Source: Desulfuromonas thiophila (lineage in GTDB: Bacteria; Desulfobacterota; Desulfuromonadia; Desulfuromonadales; Desulfuromonadaceae). Taken from it: a stretch of 64,000 bases of DNA. The number at the start of each line of letters is the position of its first letter. Within the stretch, counting starts at the first letter, position 1. The notes under the pieces were generated by a model. The model did not search any database. It worked only from the letters and a program-made list of their open reading frames with translations, and was not told the DNA's origin. The position numbers were made by a program, and so were the translations under genes. Shown here in pieces: positions 33,636-43,918 of this stretch. The stretch is taken from assembly GCF_900101955.1 (NCBI RefSeq), contig NZ_FNAQ01000009.1, positions 1 to 64,000 on the forward strand, in the 5' to 3' direction.

Positions 33636-34946
33636 ATGATGAATCCACTGGCGCAAGAATTGAATGAAATGCTGGCGAAGAGTAACCCCTACGTCCTTGA
33701 AATGCTATCGAATCTTGGCAAGAATCTGTTTTTCCCCAAAGGGATTCTGACCCAGTCGGCCGAGGCCAAGGAAAAGGCGCACCGTTTCAACGCCACCATC
33801 GGTATCGCCACCGAAAACGGCGGCCCCATGTACCTGCAGTGCATCCAGGACAAGTTGTCCGCCTTCGATCCGAAGGATATCTATCCCTATGCGCCGCCGG
33901 CCGGCCGCATGGATCTGCGCCAGGCCTGGCGCGACAAGATGCTGCGCGAGAATCCCAGCCAGCAGGGCAAGCATTTTGGCATGCCGATTGTTACCAGCGC
34001 CCTGACCCATGGTCTGTCCATCGTGGCCGACCTGTTTGTCGATGCCGGCGACCAGATGGTGCTGCCCGACATGCTGTGGGGCAATTACAACCTGACCTTC
34101 ACCACTCGCTGCGGCGCGGTGATCAAGAAATATCCAACCTTTACCGTTGAGGGTGGCTTCAATGTGCCGGCCTTCAAGGCCGAGCTGCAGAACGTTGCCG
34201 CGGAAAAAGGCAAGGCCATCGTGCTGCTGAACTTCCCCAACAATCCCAGCGGCTACACCCCGACGGTGGCCGAGGGCGACGCCATTGTTGCTGCCATCAA
34301 GGAGGTGGCCGAGGACGGCTGCAATCTGGTGGTGATCACCGACGACGCTTATTTTGGCCTGTTCTATGAGGATTCGCTTAAGGAGTCGCTGTTCGGCAAG
34401 CTGGCCAACCTGCATCCGCGGATTCTGACAATCAAGCTGGATGGTGCTACCAAGGAGGAATACGTCTGGGGTTTCCGCACCGGCTTCATCACCTACGCCG
34501 ACGGCAGCAAGGACGCCAACGAGGCGGTGCTGACGGCGCTGGAAAAGAAAACCCTCGGCTGCATTCGCGCCACCATCTCCAACTGTGCCCATCCGGGCCA
34601 GACCTTCGTTCTCGAAGCGTTGAAGTCGCCGGATTTTGTGGCCCAGAAGCAGCAGAAGTTTGAGGTTATGAAAGGCCGCGCACTGCAGGTCAAGAAGGTG
34701 CTCAACAGCGGCAAGTACGACAGCGCCTGGAGCTATTATCCGTTCAATTCCGGTTACTTCATGTGCCTGAAACTCAACAGCGTGCCGGCCGAAACCCTGC
34801 GCGTGCATCTGCTCGACAAATATGGTGTCGGCACCATTGCTACCGGCAAGACCGACCTGCGCATCGCTTTCTCCTGCATTGCCGAGGAGGATATCCAGGA
34901 ACTGTTCGACCTGATTTTCCAGGCGGTGCAGGACCTGAGCCGCTAA
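33636..34946 (+). CDS. PLP-dependent class I/II aminotransferase
   Basis: A 436-residue fold-type I enzyme. DIYPYAPPAGRMDLRQAWR, VLLNFPNNPSGYTPTVAEG (PLP-site Asn/Pro), VVITDDAYFGLFYED and IKLDGATKEEYVWGFRTGF (the Lys that binds PLP, then the phosphate-contact Arg region) are clear. It belongs to a distinct subgroup with a long N-terminal extension. The amino donor and acceptor cannot be assigned. AGGAGG lies upstream and a second ATG adjoins the first. It has its own promoter and terminator, so it is a single-gene unit. Confidence 0.88.
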   Translation: MMNPLAQELNEMLAKSNPYVLEMLSNLGKNLFFPKGILTQSAEAKEKAHRFNATIGIATENGGPMYLQCIQDKLSAFDPKDIYPYAPPAGRMDLRQAWRDKMLRENPSQQGKHFGMPIVTSALTHGLSIVADLFVDAGDQMVLPDMLWGNYNLTFTTRCGAVIKKYPTFTVEGGFNVPAFKAELQNVAAEKGKAIVLLNFPNNPSGYTPTVAEGDAIVAAIKEVAEDGCNLVVITDDAYFGLFYEDSLKESLFGKLANLHPRILTIKLDGATKEEYVWGFRTGFITYADGSKDANEAVLTALEKKTLGCIRATISNCAHPGQTFVLEALKSPDFVAQKQQKFEVMKGRALQVKKVLNSGKYDSAWSYYPFNSGYFMCLKLNSVPAETLRVHLLDKYGVGTIATGKTDLRIAFSCIAEEDIQELFDLIFQAVQDLSR

Positions 34947-34970
34947 GGGTTTGTTGTTTACGGGATCTTC

Positions 34971-34997
34971 AAGCCCGCCGCATCGGCGGGCTTTTTT
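34971..34997 (+). terminator. Rho-independent terminator after the aminotransferase
   Basis: GCCCGCC / GGCGGGC stem with a tight loop and a run of six Ts. Confidence 0.92.
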
Positions 34998-35061
34998 ATG
35001 CTGCAGTGGTCAGTGTGCTGCTGATCAGGCGCTTGGGGTTGACGGGAGTCCGAGAGGGAAC

Positions 35062-35259
35062 ATGGAGTTTTTCTGGTCATTGATCGGCGTCCTGCTGGTG
35101 GTCGAGGGTATTCCCTGGTTCCTGTCGCCGCTGACCATGAAGCGGTTGCTGGTGCAGTTGTTGCCGGTGCCGGTGCGTCATCTGCGGCTGTTGGGATTGC
35201 TGCTGATGCTGGCGGGTTTGCTGACTCTCTACTGTGCCCGCCACATCCTCGGGGGATAG
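35062..35259 (+). CDS. DUF2065 family membrane protein (YjeT-like)
   Basis: A 65-residue protein with two membrane helices (FWSLIGVLLVVEGIPWFLSP and LRLLGLLLMLAGLLTLYCAR) separated by a basic loop, the arrangement of the small DUF2065/YjeT family. AGAGGGAA precedes the ATG. Function unknown. It is the first gene of the queA-tgt unit, with queA starting five bases after its stop. Confidence 0.85.
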   Translation: MEFFWSLIGVLLVVEGIPWFLSPLTMKRLLVQLLPVPVRHLRLLGLLLMLAGLLTLYCARHILGG

Positions 35260-35263
35260 GGCC

Positions 35264-36301
35264 ATGCGGCTGACGGATTTTGATTATGCGTTACCGGCCG
35301 AGCTGATTGCCCAGCAACCGGCCGAGCGGCGCGACGCCAGCCGACTGCTGGTGCTTGACCGCGCCAACGGCAGCTGTCGGAGCGACTGGTTCAGTCATAT
35401 TGCCAGCTACTTCCGGCCCGGCGATGTGCTGGTGCGCAACGATACCCGGGTGATCCCGGCGCGACTGCTGGGGCGCAAGGACAGTGGCGGCCGGGTCGAG
35501 GTTTTTCTGGTGCGGCAGTTGAGCGCCGCTGCCGACGGTCTTTGCTGGCGCTGTCTGACGCGCAGCTCCAAGCCGGTACGGCCGGGTCAGCTCCTGTATT
35601 TTGCCGAGGGGCTTAAGGCCAGCGTGCTGGCGCTGGGGGAGGCAGGAGAGCGCGACCTCTGTTTCCACCATGCCGGTGATTTTTCCGCGCTGCTCGACCG
35701 CATCGGTCAGGTGCCGTTGCCGCCCTATATCACCCGCCCGGCCGAAGCGGACGACCGCGAACGCTATCAGACCACCTTTGCGCGTGTGCCCGGCGCCGTG
35801 GCGGCACCGACGGCGGGGCTGCATTTCACGCCGGAATGCTTTGCCCGACTGGAACGGTTGGGGGTTGAGCTGTGCAACCTGACGCTGCATGTCGGGCTGG
35901 GCACCTTTTTACCGGTACGGGTGGAAGATCCGCGTCATCACCGCATGCACGAGGAGGCCTATGCCGTGCCGGAGGCCACTGCCGCGACCATTAATCGCGC
36001 CCGCGCTGAAGGACGGCGGATTGTGGCCCTGGGCACCACCGTGGCCCGCACCCTCGAAGCCGCCAGCATGGCTGACGGCCATTTGCGGACTGGTGACGGG
36101 CTGACGGATATCTTCATCTATCCCGGCTACCGTTTTCGTCAGGTCGACGCTCTGGTGACCAACTTTCACCTGCCGCAATCGACCCTGCTGATGCTGGTCT
36201 GTGCCCTGGCCGGACGCGAGGCGGTGCTGGCCGCCTATGCCCGGGCGGTGGCCGAAGGCTACCGGTTTTTCAGTTATGGCGACTGCATGTTTATTCAGTG
36301 A
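35264..36301 (+). CDS. queA: tRNA preQ1(34) S-adenosylmethionine ribosyltransferase-isomerase
   Basis: A 345-residue QueA. RLTDFDYALPAELIAQQPAERRDASRLL, VLVRNDTRVIPARLLGRK, GAVAAPTAGLHFTPE, LHVGLGTFLPVR and TNFHLPQSTLLMLVCALAG are all hallmark segments. It transfers and rearranges ribose from SAM onto 7-aminomethyl-7-deazaguanine in tRNA, giving epoxyqueuosine. The ATG at 35264 agrees with the family start. It is followed by tgt, the enzyme for the preceding pathway step. Confidence 0.97.
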   Translation: MRLTDFDYALPAELIAQQPAERRDASRLLVLDRANGSCRSDWFSHIASYFRPGDVLVRNDTRVIPARLLGRKDSGGRVEVFLVRQLSAAADGLCWRCLTRSSKPVRPGQLLYFAEGLKASVLALGEAGERDLCFHHAGDFSALLDRIGQVPLPPYITRPAEADDRERYQTTFARVPGAVAAPTAGLHFTPECFARLERLGVELCNLTLHVGLGTFLPVRVEDPRHHRMHEEAYAVPEATAATINRARAEGRRIVALGTTVARTLEAASMADGHLRTGDGLTDIFIYPGYRFRQVDALVTNFHLPQSTLLMLVCALAGREAVLAAYARAVAEGYRFFSYGDCMFIQ

Positions 36302-36328
36302 TTGCAGTGGTTTGAGGTCTGTTTTTAA

Positions 36329-37480
<1,152 letters not shown>

Positions 37481-37485
37481 AATTG

Positions 37486-37514
37486 TTGAAAAGCGGCGCC
37501 TGACAGGCTATAAA
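37486..37514 (+). promoter_or_regulatory. Internal sigma-70 promoter before yajC
   Basis: TTGAAA (37486-37491), a 17-base spacer and TATAAA (37509-37514), each five of six to consensus, about 45 bases before the yajC start. This would let yajC-secDF be expressed apart from the queuosine genes. Confidence 0.6.
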
Positions 37515-37558
37515 CAGGAGCCTTATCCGTTATTCACGCATCCAAGGAGGAACGACAC

Positions 37559-37879
37559 ATGGCTTCAACCGTTTACGCGATGGCAGGTCAGCCCGGCCAG
37601 GCCGGTTCGGCTCAGGGCTACGAAGGGATCATCATGCTGGTGATCATGTTCGCCATCTTCTATTTTCTGCTCATCCGGCCGCAGCAGAAGCGGGCCAAGG
37701 AGCATCGCAAGCTGCTTGACAGCCTCAAGGCCGGTGATCAGGTCATCACCGCCGGCGGTATTCATGGCCGTATCGTGACGGTGCAGGAGCAGGTGGTAAC
37801 ACTGGAGGTTGACAAGGGTGTCAAGATTCGTCTCAGCCGCGCCTCTGTCACCGGCATCGATCCGACGGCGGCCAGCTAG
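37559..37879 (+). CDS. yajC: Preprotein translocase accessory subunit YajC
   Basis: A 106-residue protein with one membrane helix (IIMLVIMFAIFYFLLIRPQQKRAKEHRKLL) and the conserved cytoplasmic domain LKAGDQVITAGGIHGRIVTV...VTLEVDKGVKIRLSRASV. It binds SecDF and SecYEG. AAGGAGG precedes the ATG. A terminator-like hairpin separates it from secD. Confidence 0.95.
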   Translation: MASTVYAMAGQPGQAGSAQGYEGIIMLVIMFAIFYFLLIRPQQKRAKEHRKLLDSLKAGDQVITAGGIHGRIVTVQEQVVTLEVDKGVKIRLSRASVTGIDPTAAS

Positions 37880-37900
37880 CAATTTTTTGTCTGCTGCCTG

Positions 37901-37930
37901 AAGGCGCTGGCCTCCACCGGCGCCTTTTTT
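37901..37930 (+). terminator. Terminator-like hairpin between yajC and secD
   Basis: AAGGCGC / GCGCCTT with an inner GG/CC pairing, followed by a T-rich end (six Ts including the stem). It lies inside a set of genes normally co-transcribed, so it is probably a partial terminator that sets the yajC:secDF ratio. Confidence 0.75.
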
Positions 37931-38005
37931 CATGCCGTGCGGTTGTAAACTGACTGTTCTGTCGGCTTTTATTCCTTATCCTTTGCGAAGGAGTCTGTAA
38001 CGACC

Positions 38006-39604
38006 ATGTCCAACAGCATCAAACTGCGGGGGACGCTGATCCTGTTCTGCCTGGTGCTGGCGCTGATGTCGCTGGCGCCGACCCTGATGAACGACAAGCT
38101 GCCGGCCTGGTGGCGCAACGCTTTTGATCCCATCCATCTCGGTCTTGATCTGCAGGGTGGCATGCATCTGGTTCTGGGGGTTGATGTCGACAAGGCGGTG
38201 GAAAGCCGCCTCGACAGCCTGGTTGACCAGGTCGATGTGCTGCTGCGGGAGAAGGACGTGGTGTTCCGGCGGCTGGAGCGCCTGCCGGGCGAGCGACTGG
38301 CGGTAACGGTGTACGACGAAGAGGGCGAGCGGCAGGTCGATGCGCTGATGCGCGAGCAGTTTCCTTCCCTTGAACCGCTGACCGTTGCCAGTGAGAGCGG
38401 TTACATTCAGAAAAACTATCGCTTTACCGCCAGCCAGATTGACGAGATCAAGGACTATGCCGTGCGTCAGGCGCTGGAAACCCTGCGTAACCGTGTTGAC
38501 CAGTTCGGTGTCAGCGAACCGCTGCTGCAGCGTCAGTCCGACAACCGTATTCTGATACAGCTGCCGGGGGTCAAGGATCCCCAGCGCGCGATCGACCTGC
38601 TGGGCAAGACCGCCCGTCTCGAATTCAAGCTGGTCGCCGAAGGGATCGACGTTGCTCAGGCCCAGGCCGGCCAGCTGCCGGCTGGCAACCGTTTGCTGTA
38701 TGAGCGGCGGGTCGATCCGCGCACCGGCGCGGTGACCGAGATTCCGCTGGTGGTGCAGGAGCGGGCCGTTATTACCGGCGATCTGCTGTCCGATGCTCAG
38801 GTGCGGATCGATACCCGCTTCAACGAGCCCTATGTCGCCATCGATTTCAACGCTGTTGGCGCTCAGCGTTTCGATCAGATCACTGCCGCCAATGTGGGCA
38901 AGCGCATGGCCATTGTGCTGGATGACACCATCTATTCAGCGCCGACCATCCGTGAGCGCATTGCTGGCGGCAGCGCCCAGATCAGTGGCTCGTTCACCGA
39001 ACAGGAAGCCACCGATCTGGCCATCGTGCTGCGTGCCGGTTCGCTGCCGGCGCCCGTGCAGATCCTGGAAAACCGCACCGTCGGACCTTCCCTCGGCATG
39101 GATTCCATTGAGCAGGGACTGCGCTCGGTACTGATCGGCGGGCTGCTGGTGGTGGCGCTGATGCTGCTGTACTACCGTGCCAGCGGGCTGGTGGCCAATC
39201 TGGCGCTGGTGCTGAATCTGGTGTTCATTCTGGCACTGTTGTCGCTGCTTAAGGCGACTCTGACGCTGCCCGGTTTGGCCGGTATCGTGCTGACCGTCGG
39301 CATGGCGGTGGACGCCAACGTGCTGGTGTTCGAGCGCATTCGTGAGGAACTGCGCCATGGCAAGTCGCCACGGCTGGCCATTGATGCCGGTTACGCCCGT
39401 GCCTTCGTGACCATTGTCGATGCCAATATCACCACCCTGATTGCCGCGCTGGTGCTGTTCCAGTTTGGTACCGGACCGGTGAAGGGGTTTGCCGTTACCC
39501 TCAGTATCGGTATTCTGGCATCGATGTTCACGGCGATCTTTGTGACCCGTTTTATTTTCGATTTCGTCCTTGCCGGCCGCAAGGTCAAAGAACTGAGCAT
39601 TTAA
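38006..39604 (+). CDS. secD: Protein translocase subunit SecD
   Basis: A 532-residue RND-type membrane protein. It begins with one helix, then HLGLDLQGGMHLVLGVDVDKA. A large periplasmic P1 domain ends at AGSLPAPVQILENRTVGPSLG, followed by five further helices with MAVDANVLVFERIREEL. With SecF it uses the proton gradient to pull exported proteins through SecYEG. AAGGAG is 12 bases upstream, a long spacing. A weak -35/-10 pair may exist just before it. It is followed 10 bp later by secF. Confidence 0.96.
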   Translation: MSNSIKLRGTLILFCLVLALMSLAPTLMNDKLPAWWRNAFDPIHLGLDLQGGMHLVLGVDVDKAVESRLDSLVDQVDVLLREKDVVFRRLERLPGERLAVTVYDEEGERQVDALMREQFPSLEPLTVASESGYIQKNYRFTASQIDEIKDYAVRQALETLRNRVDQFGVSEPLLQRQSDNRILIQLPGVKDPQRAIDLLGKTARLEFKLVAEGIDVAQAQAGQLPAGNRLLYERRVDPRTGAVTEIPLVVQERAVITGDLLSDAQVRIDTRFNEPYVAIDFNAVGAQRFDQITAANVGKRMAIVLDDTIYSAPTIRERIAGGSAQISGSFTEQEATDLAIVLRAGSLPAPVQILENRTVGPSLGMDSIEQGLRSVLIGGLLVVALMLLYYRASGLVANLALVLNLVFILALLSLLKATLTLPGLAGIVLTVGMAVDANVLVFERIREELRHGKSPRLAIDAGYARAFVTIVDANITTLIAALVLFQFGTGPVKGFAVTLSIGILASMFTAIFVTRFIFDFVLAGRKVKELSI

Positions 39605-39614
39605 GGAGCTCTTC

Positions 39615-40529
39615 ATGGAACTGATCAAGCCCGGTATCAATCTTGATTTTGTCGGCAAGCGGCGTCTGGCCTATATTGTTTCCGCGCTGCTGATTCTGAT
39701 CGGTCTGATGGCGCTGATTGGCCGTGGTGGTCCGACCTATGGAGTCGATTTCGCTGGTGGTACCCTGGTGCAGCTGCGCTTCAACGCACCAACGGACGCG
39801 GCTGCCATCAAGCAGCAGTTGCAGCAGCCCGATCTGCTGCCGGCGGCGACGGTGCAGCGGTTTGGCGAGGACGGTAACGAGTTTTTGGTGCGTGCCCAGG
39901 AAACCAGCAGTGATCTTGAGGTGTTGTCCCAGCGTATCGCGACGGCGCTGGAGCAGCATTACGGTGCCGGTGCGGTGGAAGTGCGCCGCACCGAGATGGT
40001 TGGCCCGCAGGTGGGCAAGGAACTGCGCCAGAAGGGCCTGATGGCGGTACTCTATGCCATGATCGGTATTCTGGTCTATATCACCTGGCGTTTCGAACTG
40101 CGCTTTGCCATTGGCGCCATTGTCGCCCTGGCGCATGATGTGCTGATCACCCTTGGCGCCTTTGCCCTGACCGGCCGCGAGATCGACCTGCCGATCATTG
40201 CCGCCTTTCTGGCCATTATCGGTTATTCTCTCAATGACACCATCATTGTCTACGACCGTATTCGTGAAAATACCGGACCACAGTCCCACGAACCGGCGGT
40301 TTTTGCCGGGCTGGTCAATCGCAGCATTAATGAAACCCTGTCGCGTACCCTGCTGACCTCCGGCACGACCCTGATCGTGATTCTGGCCCTGTTCATCTTT
40401 GGTGGCGGAGTGATCCATAACTTTGCTTTTGCCCTGCTGGTGGGGGTGGTGGTTGGTACCTATTCCTCCATTTTTGTGGCCAGCCCGGTGCTGCTGACTT
40501 GGCAGAAGCGGGCGGCGCAGAGAGTCTAG
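39615..40529 (+). CDS. secF: Protein translocase subunit SecF
   Basis: A 304-residue, six-helix protein. TYGVDFAGGTLVQLRF is the SecF P1 signature, VRRTEMVGPQVGKELRQKG starts the membrane domain, and IIGYSLNDTIIVYDRIREN is the conserved helix-4 motif. AAGGAG precedes the ATG. Partner of SecD. Confidence 0.96.
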   Translation: MELIKPGINLDFVGKRRLAYIVSALLILIGLMALIGRGGPTYGVDFAGGTLVQLRFNAPTDAAAIKQQLQQPDLLPAATVQRFGEDGNEFLVRAQETSSDLEVLSQRIATALEQHYGAGAVEVRRTEMVGPQVGKELRQKGLMAVLYAMIGILVYITWRFELRFAIGAIVALAHDVLITLGAFALTGREIDLPIIAAFLAIIGYSLNDTIIVYDRIRENTGPQSHEPAVFAGLVNRSINETLSRTLLTSGTTLIVILALFIFGGGVIHNFAFALLVGVVVGTYSSIFVASPVLLTWQKRAAQRV

Positions 40530-40682
40530 AGTGCCTGGAGCTGTTGCATTGACATCTGTAGTTTCGCGTGGGGGCTGGCTTTGCTGGCCCCTGTTCGTTT
40601 GTTGGCTGGCGGGTCTGATGGGTTGCGGTTGGCCTGCTGCTCTGTGCGTGGCTGGCCGGTGTCGCCAGCGGGTGCTGTGGTC

Positions 40683-42473
40683 ATGATGCGGCCCTGTGAC
40701 GCGCCCGTCTGGTTGCCGCGCCCGCCGCTGCCCCCCCTGACCGGACCGGATGGCGCTACTGGTCCATTACAGGCCCAGCTACTGGCGTTGCGGGGTGTGG
40801 CCGCGGCTGAAGATGCCCGCCTGTTTCTGCTGGGTCGGCTCAAGGACCTGCCCGATCCTGACCTGTTGCCGGACATGGCCGTGGCCGTGGCACGGCTGCA
40901 GCAGGCGTTGGCGACGGGTGAGACCATCGCTGTTCATGGTGATTACGATGTCGATGGCATCAGCGGCACGGCGTTGCTGTGTGAAGGACTGCGACAACTC
41001 GGTGGCCGGGTGGAATACCACATCCCCTTGCGTCTGCGCGATGGCTATGGTCTGTGCGGCGAGGCTCTGCGGCAGGCGGCGGCCCGGGGCGTACGGCTGG
41101 TGGTTTCGGTTGATTGCGGCACCAGCGCCCTGGCCGAGGCGCAGCTCAGTGCTGAATTGGGGATGGATCTGATCGTGACGGATCATCACCAGCCGCCGGA
41201 GAAGTTGCCCGAGGTGCTGGCCTGCATCAATCCCTGGCGCACCGACAGCGCCTATCCGTTCCAGCCGCTGGCAGGTGTCGGTGTTGCCTTTATGTTGCTG
41301 TTGGCACTGCAACGGCAACTGCGCCTTGCCGGGCAGCTGCCCCAACCGGCGCCCGATGCACGGCTGTTGCTTGACCTGGTGGCCCTGGGCACCATTGCCG
41401 ATCTGGTGCCGTTGACCGGCGTTAATCGCCTGCTGGTGCGGGTCGGACTGGAGCTGCTGCAACAGCAGCCGCGCGCAGGATTGGCCGAGCTGTTGCGTCT
41501 GGCTGGGGTTGACCGGGTCAGCGCCGGCGTTGTCGGTTTCAAACTGGCACCGCGGCTCAACGCCGCCGGCCGGCTGGCCGATGCCGCAGCGGCGGTGGAA
41601 CTGCTGTTGAATCGTCAGCCTGCTGAGGTCGCCCCCCTGGCCCAACAGCTTGATGGCTGCAATCGTCAGCGCCAGCAGATCGAGGCGGAAACCTTCGCCC
41701 AGGCTATCGCCCGGGTCGAGGCCGAATTGCCGGCCTCAAGCCGCAGCATTGTGCTGGCCGATAGCCGCTGGCATGCTGGCGTTATCGGTATCGTGGCCAG
41801 CCGGCTGGTGGAACGCTATCACCGGCCGGTGGTGCTGATTGCGCTGGCGAACGACTTGGCAGCGGGCGAGGGGGAGGGCAAGGGCTCGGCTCGTTCGATT
41901 CGCGGCTTTCATCTCTATCAGGCCCTGCAGGGTTGTCATCAGCATCTGCTGGGTTATGGTGGTCATGCTGCGGCTGCCGGTCTGCGCCTGCAGCCGCAGC
42001 GGCTGGCCGCTTTTGCCGAGGCGTTCGAACAGCAGGCGTGCGCTGCCCTGCAGCCGCAGGATCTGCAGCCGCGGCGGCTGTTCGATCTGGAGGTGCAGCT
42101 CGACGAACTGCACGAAGACAGCTGGCGCCAGATCACGGCGCTGGCACCCTTTGGCATGGGCAATCCTGAACCGCTGTTTCTCTGCCGTGATCTGCGGATC
42201 TGCCAGCTGCGTACGCTGAGCGGCGGTCGCCATGCCCGTTTTGTGCTGCAGCAAGGTGGCTACAGCCTGCCGGCCATTGCCTTTGATGTCGCCGAGCGCC
42301 TGACGGAACTCAATCGTCCTGTTGATGTTCTTTGCCAGTTGCAGATCAACCGCTGGCGCGAGCGCGAAACCCTGCAGCTGCTGGTCCGCGACTTCCGGCC
42401 GGCTGGCAGTACGCTGCAGACCGGGCAAACACCGGCCGCCCTGGACGGGGATTTTTTCCTTGATCGGGTTTGA
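40683..42473 (+). CDS. recJ: Single-stranded-DNA-specific exonuclease RecJ
   Basis: A 596-residue DHH-family nuclease. Motifs in order: VHGDYDVDGISGTALL, LVVSVDCGTSA, LIVTDHHQPPE (DHH), FKLAPRLNAAGRL, WHAGVIGIVASRL, and the DHHA1 region GYGGHAAAAGLRL; the C-terminal OB fold follows (LAPFGMGNPEPLF). It degrades single strands 5' to 3' during repair and recombination. The start at 40683 is chosen because homology begins soon after; the ribosome site is poor and a second ATG follows immediately. The gap after secF is 153 bp. Confidence 0.93.
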   Translation: MMRPCDAPVWLPRPPLPPLTGPDGATGPLQAQLLALRGVAAAEDARLFLLGRLKDLPDPDLLPDMAVAVARLQQALATGETIAVHGDYDVDGISGTALLCEGLRQLGGRVEYHIPLRLRDGYGLCGEALRQAAARGVRLVVSVDCGTSALAEAQLSAELGMDLIVTDHHQPPEKLPEVLACINPWRTDSAYPFQPLAGVGVAFMLLLALQRQLRLAGQLPQPAPDARLLLDLVALGTIADLVPLTGVNRLLVRVGLELLQQQPRAGLAELLRLAGVDRVSAGVVGFKLAPRLNAAGRLADAAAAVELLLNRQPAEVAPLAQQLDGCNRQRQQIEAETFAQAIARVEAELPASSRSIVLADSRWHAGVIGIVASRLVERYHRPVVLIALANDLAAGEGEGKGSARSIRGFHLYQALQGCHQHLLGYGGHAAAAGLRLQPQRLAAFAEAFEQQACAALQPQDLQPRRLFDLEVQLDELHEDSWRQITALAPFGMGNPEPLFLCRDLRICQLRTLSGGRHARFVLQQGGYSLPAIAFDVAERLTELNRPVDVLCQLQINRWRERETLQLLVRDFRPAGSTLQTGQTPAALDGDFFLDRV

Positions 42474-42607
42474 TCCTTGACGCCAGCAACGCAAAAGTGC
42501 GAGAACTGCGGGGGTACGGGAATCCTTGGTGCCTGACCGGTTCCTGTGCTGTCACGCCGCCCAGTTTCCCTGTTTTCCTGTCCTTCGCCGCCGCGAAAGA
42601 GGCCGTC

Positions 42608-43867
42608 ATGTGTCTGTTGACCCTGAGCTGCCGGGAACATTCCCTCGAATACTCCCTATTTGCCACCCCTGAACTCACTGCCTTGGCCTGGGGTACCGTC
42701 GAAGGTATCGGTACCGGCTTGCCGGTGCGGCTGCAGTATGACTATGGCTCGCCGGTCGCGTGCGGCGCGACACCTCAGCTCGACAGCCTTGTCGAGGCTT
42801 TAGCCTATGTGTTGCAGCGACTTTATTCGGCCAGCGAGGGTGGCCCGCTGGTGCCGGGACGCGATATCCGGGCGGTGGGACATCGGGTGGTGCACGGCGG
42901 CGAACGCTTTCGTCAGTCGGTTGCCATTGATGGCCTGGTGCTGGCTGAAATTGCCCGTCTGGAACGGTTGGCGCCCAAATACAACCGCCCCAACCGGGCC
43001 GGGATCGAAGCCGCCTTGCAGCTGCTGCCGGCGGCCTGTCACGTGGCCATCTTTGACACGGCTTTCCACCAGACCCTGCCGCCTTACGCCTATCACTATC
43101 CGTTACCGCACGACTGGTATCGTAAACACGGGGTGCGGCGTTATGGCTTTCACGGGCCGTCGCATCTGTACCTGTCGCGCCGGGCGGCCCTGCGGCTGGG
43201 GCGGGATGTGGCCGACTGCCGTCTGATCACGGTGCACATGGAACTGGGTATCTCCCTTTGTGCCATTGCCGGGGGTTGCTCGGTGGATACCAGCATGGGG
43301 TTCACCCCGGTGGAAGGCACCATGCAGGAGCGGCGCAGTGGCACCATTGATCCCGGCATCCCCGGTTTTATGATGGACTGGCAGGAACTCAGCGCCCAGC
43401 AGGTCGAGGAGGTCCTTAACGAAAAAAGTGGTCTGCTGGGGGTGGTTGGGCAGGGGCGTGGTCGACGTGATGTGATCGAGCGGGCCAATGCCGGCGAAGC
43501 TCGGGCTGCTTTGGCCATGCGCATGGAGTGCTATGGTCTGCGCAAGTATCTCGGAGCCTATCTGGCGGCGCTGGGTGGCTGTGATGCCATTGTGTTCAGC
43601 TGTGGCCAGGGTGCCCTGGAGGCGCCCCTGCGCCAGCAATTGTTGCAGGGGCTCGAAGCCTTCGGGGTGCACCTCGACGGCGGTCGCAATGCCTGCAGCG
43701 AGCATCTGCAGGAGGAGCGCTGCATCAGTCCGTCACAGGCGGCCGTACAGCTGTGGATCATTCCCACCCGGGAAGAACAGGTTTACGCCGAGGACACCCT
43801 GGCGGTCTGCGCCGGCAGCTGTCGGGAACCCTGGCTGCAATCCTACCGGTTTGCACGGGAGCTCTGA
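42608..43867 (+). CDS. Degenerate acetate kinase homologue
   Basis: A 419-residue protein clearly of the acetate kinase family: GHRVVHGGERFRQSV, APKYNRPNRAGIEAAL, FDTAFHQTLPPYAYHYPLP, VRRYGFHGPSHLYLSRRAA, VDTSMGFTPVEGTMQERRSGTIDPGIPG. Several active-site motifs are eroded. The N-terminal NxGSSSxK loop reads SCREHSLE (Asn7 to Ser, first Ser to Glu, Lys14 to Glu), HLGNG reads HMELG (residues 210-214), and GIGEN reads GQGAL (333-337). The equivalents of catalytic Arg91, Asp148, His180 and Arg241 remain. Phosphate and nucleotide binding should be impaired. It lies between recJ and a heme-sensor kinase homologue 51 bp downstream. Confidence 0.85.
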   Translation: MCLLTLSCREHSLEYSLFATPELTALAWGTVEGIGTGLPVRLQYDYGSPVACGATPQLDSLVEALAYVLQRLYSASEGGPLVPGRDIRAVGHRVVHGGERFRQSVAIDGLVLAEIARLERLAPKYNRPNRAGIEAALQLLPAACHVAIFDTAFHQTLPPYAYHYPLPHDWYRKHGVRRYGFHGPSHLYLSRRAALRLGRDVADCRLITVHMELGISLCAIAGGCSVDTSMGFTPVEGTMQERRSGTIDPGIPGFMMDWQELSAQQVEEVLNEKSGLLGVVGQGRGRRDVIERANAGEARAALAMRMECYGLRKYLGAYLAALGGCDAIVFSCGQGALEAPLRQQLLQGLEAFGVHLDGGRNACSEHLQEERCISPSQAAVQLWIIPTREEQVYAEDTLAVCAGSCREPWLQSYRFAREL

Positions 43868-43918
43868 CAGCGCCGGAGGTAGCGACACCTTAGCCGGCAG
43901 AAGGCAACAGGAGACGAG

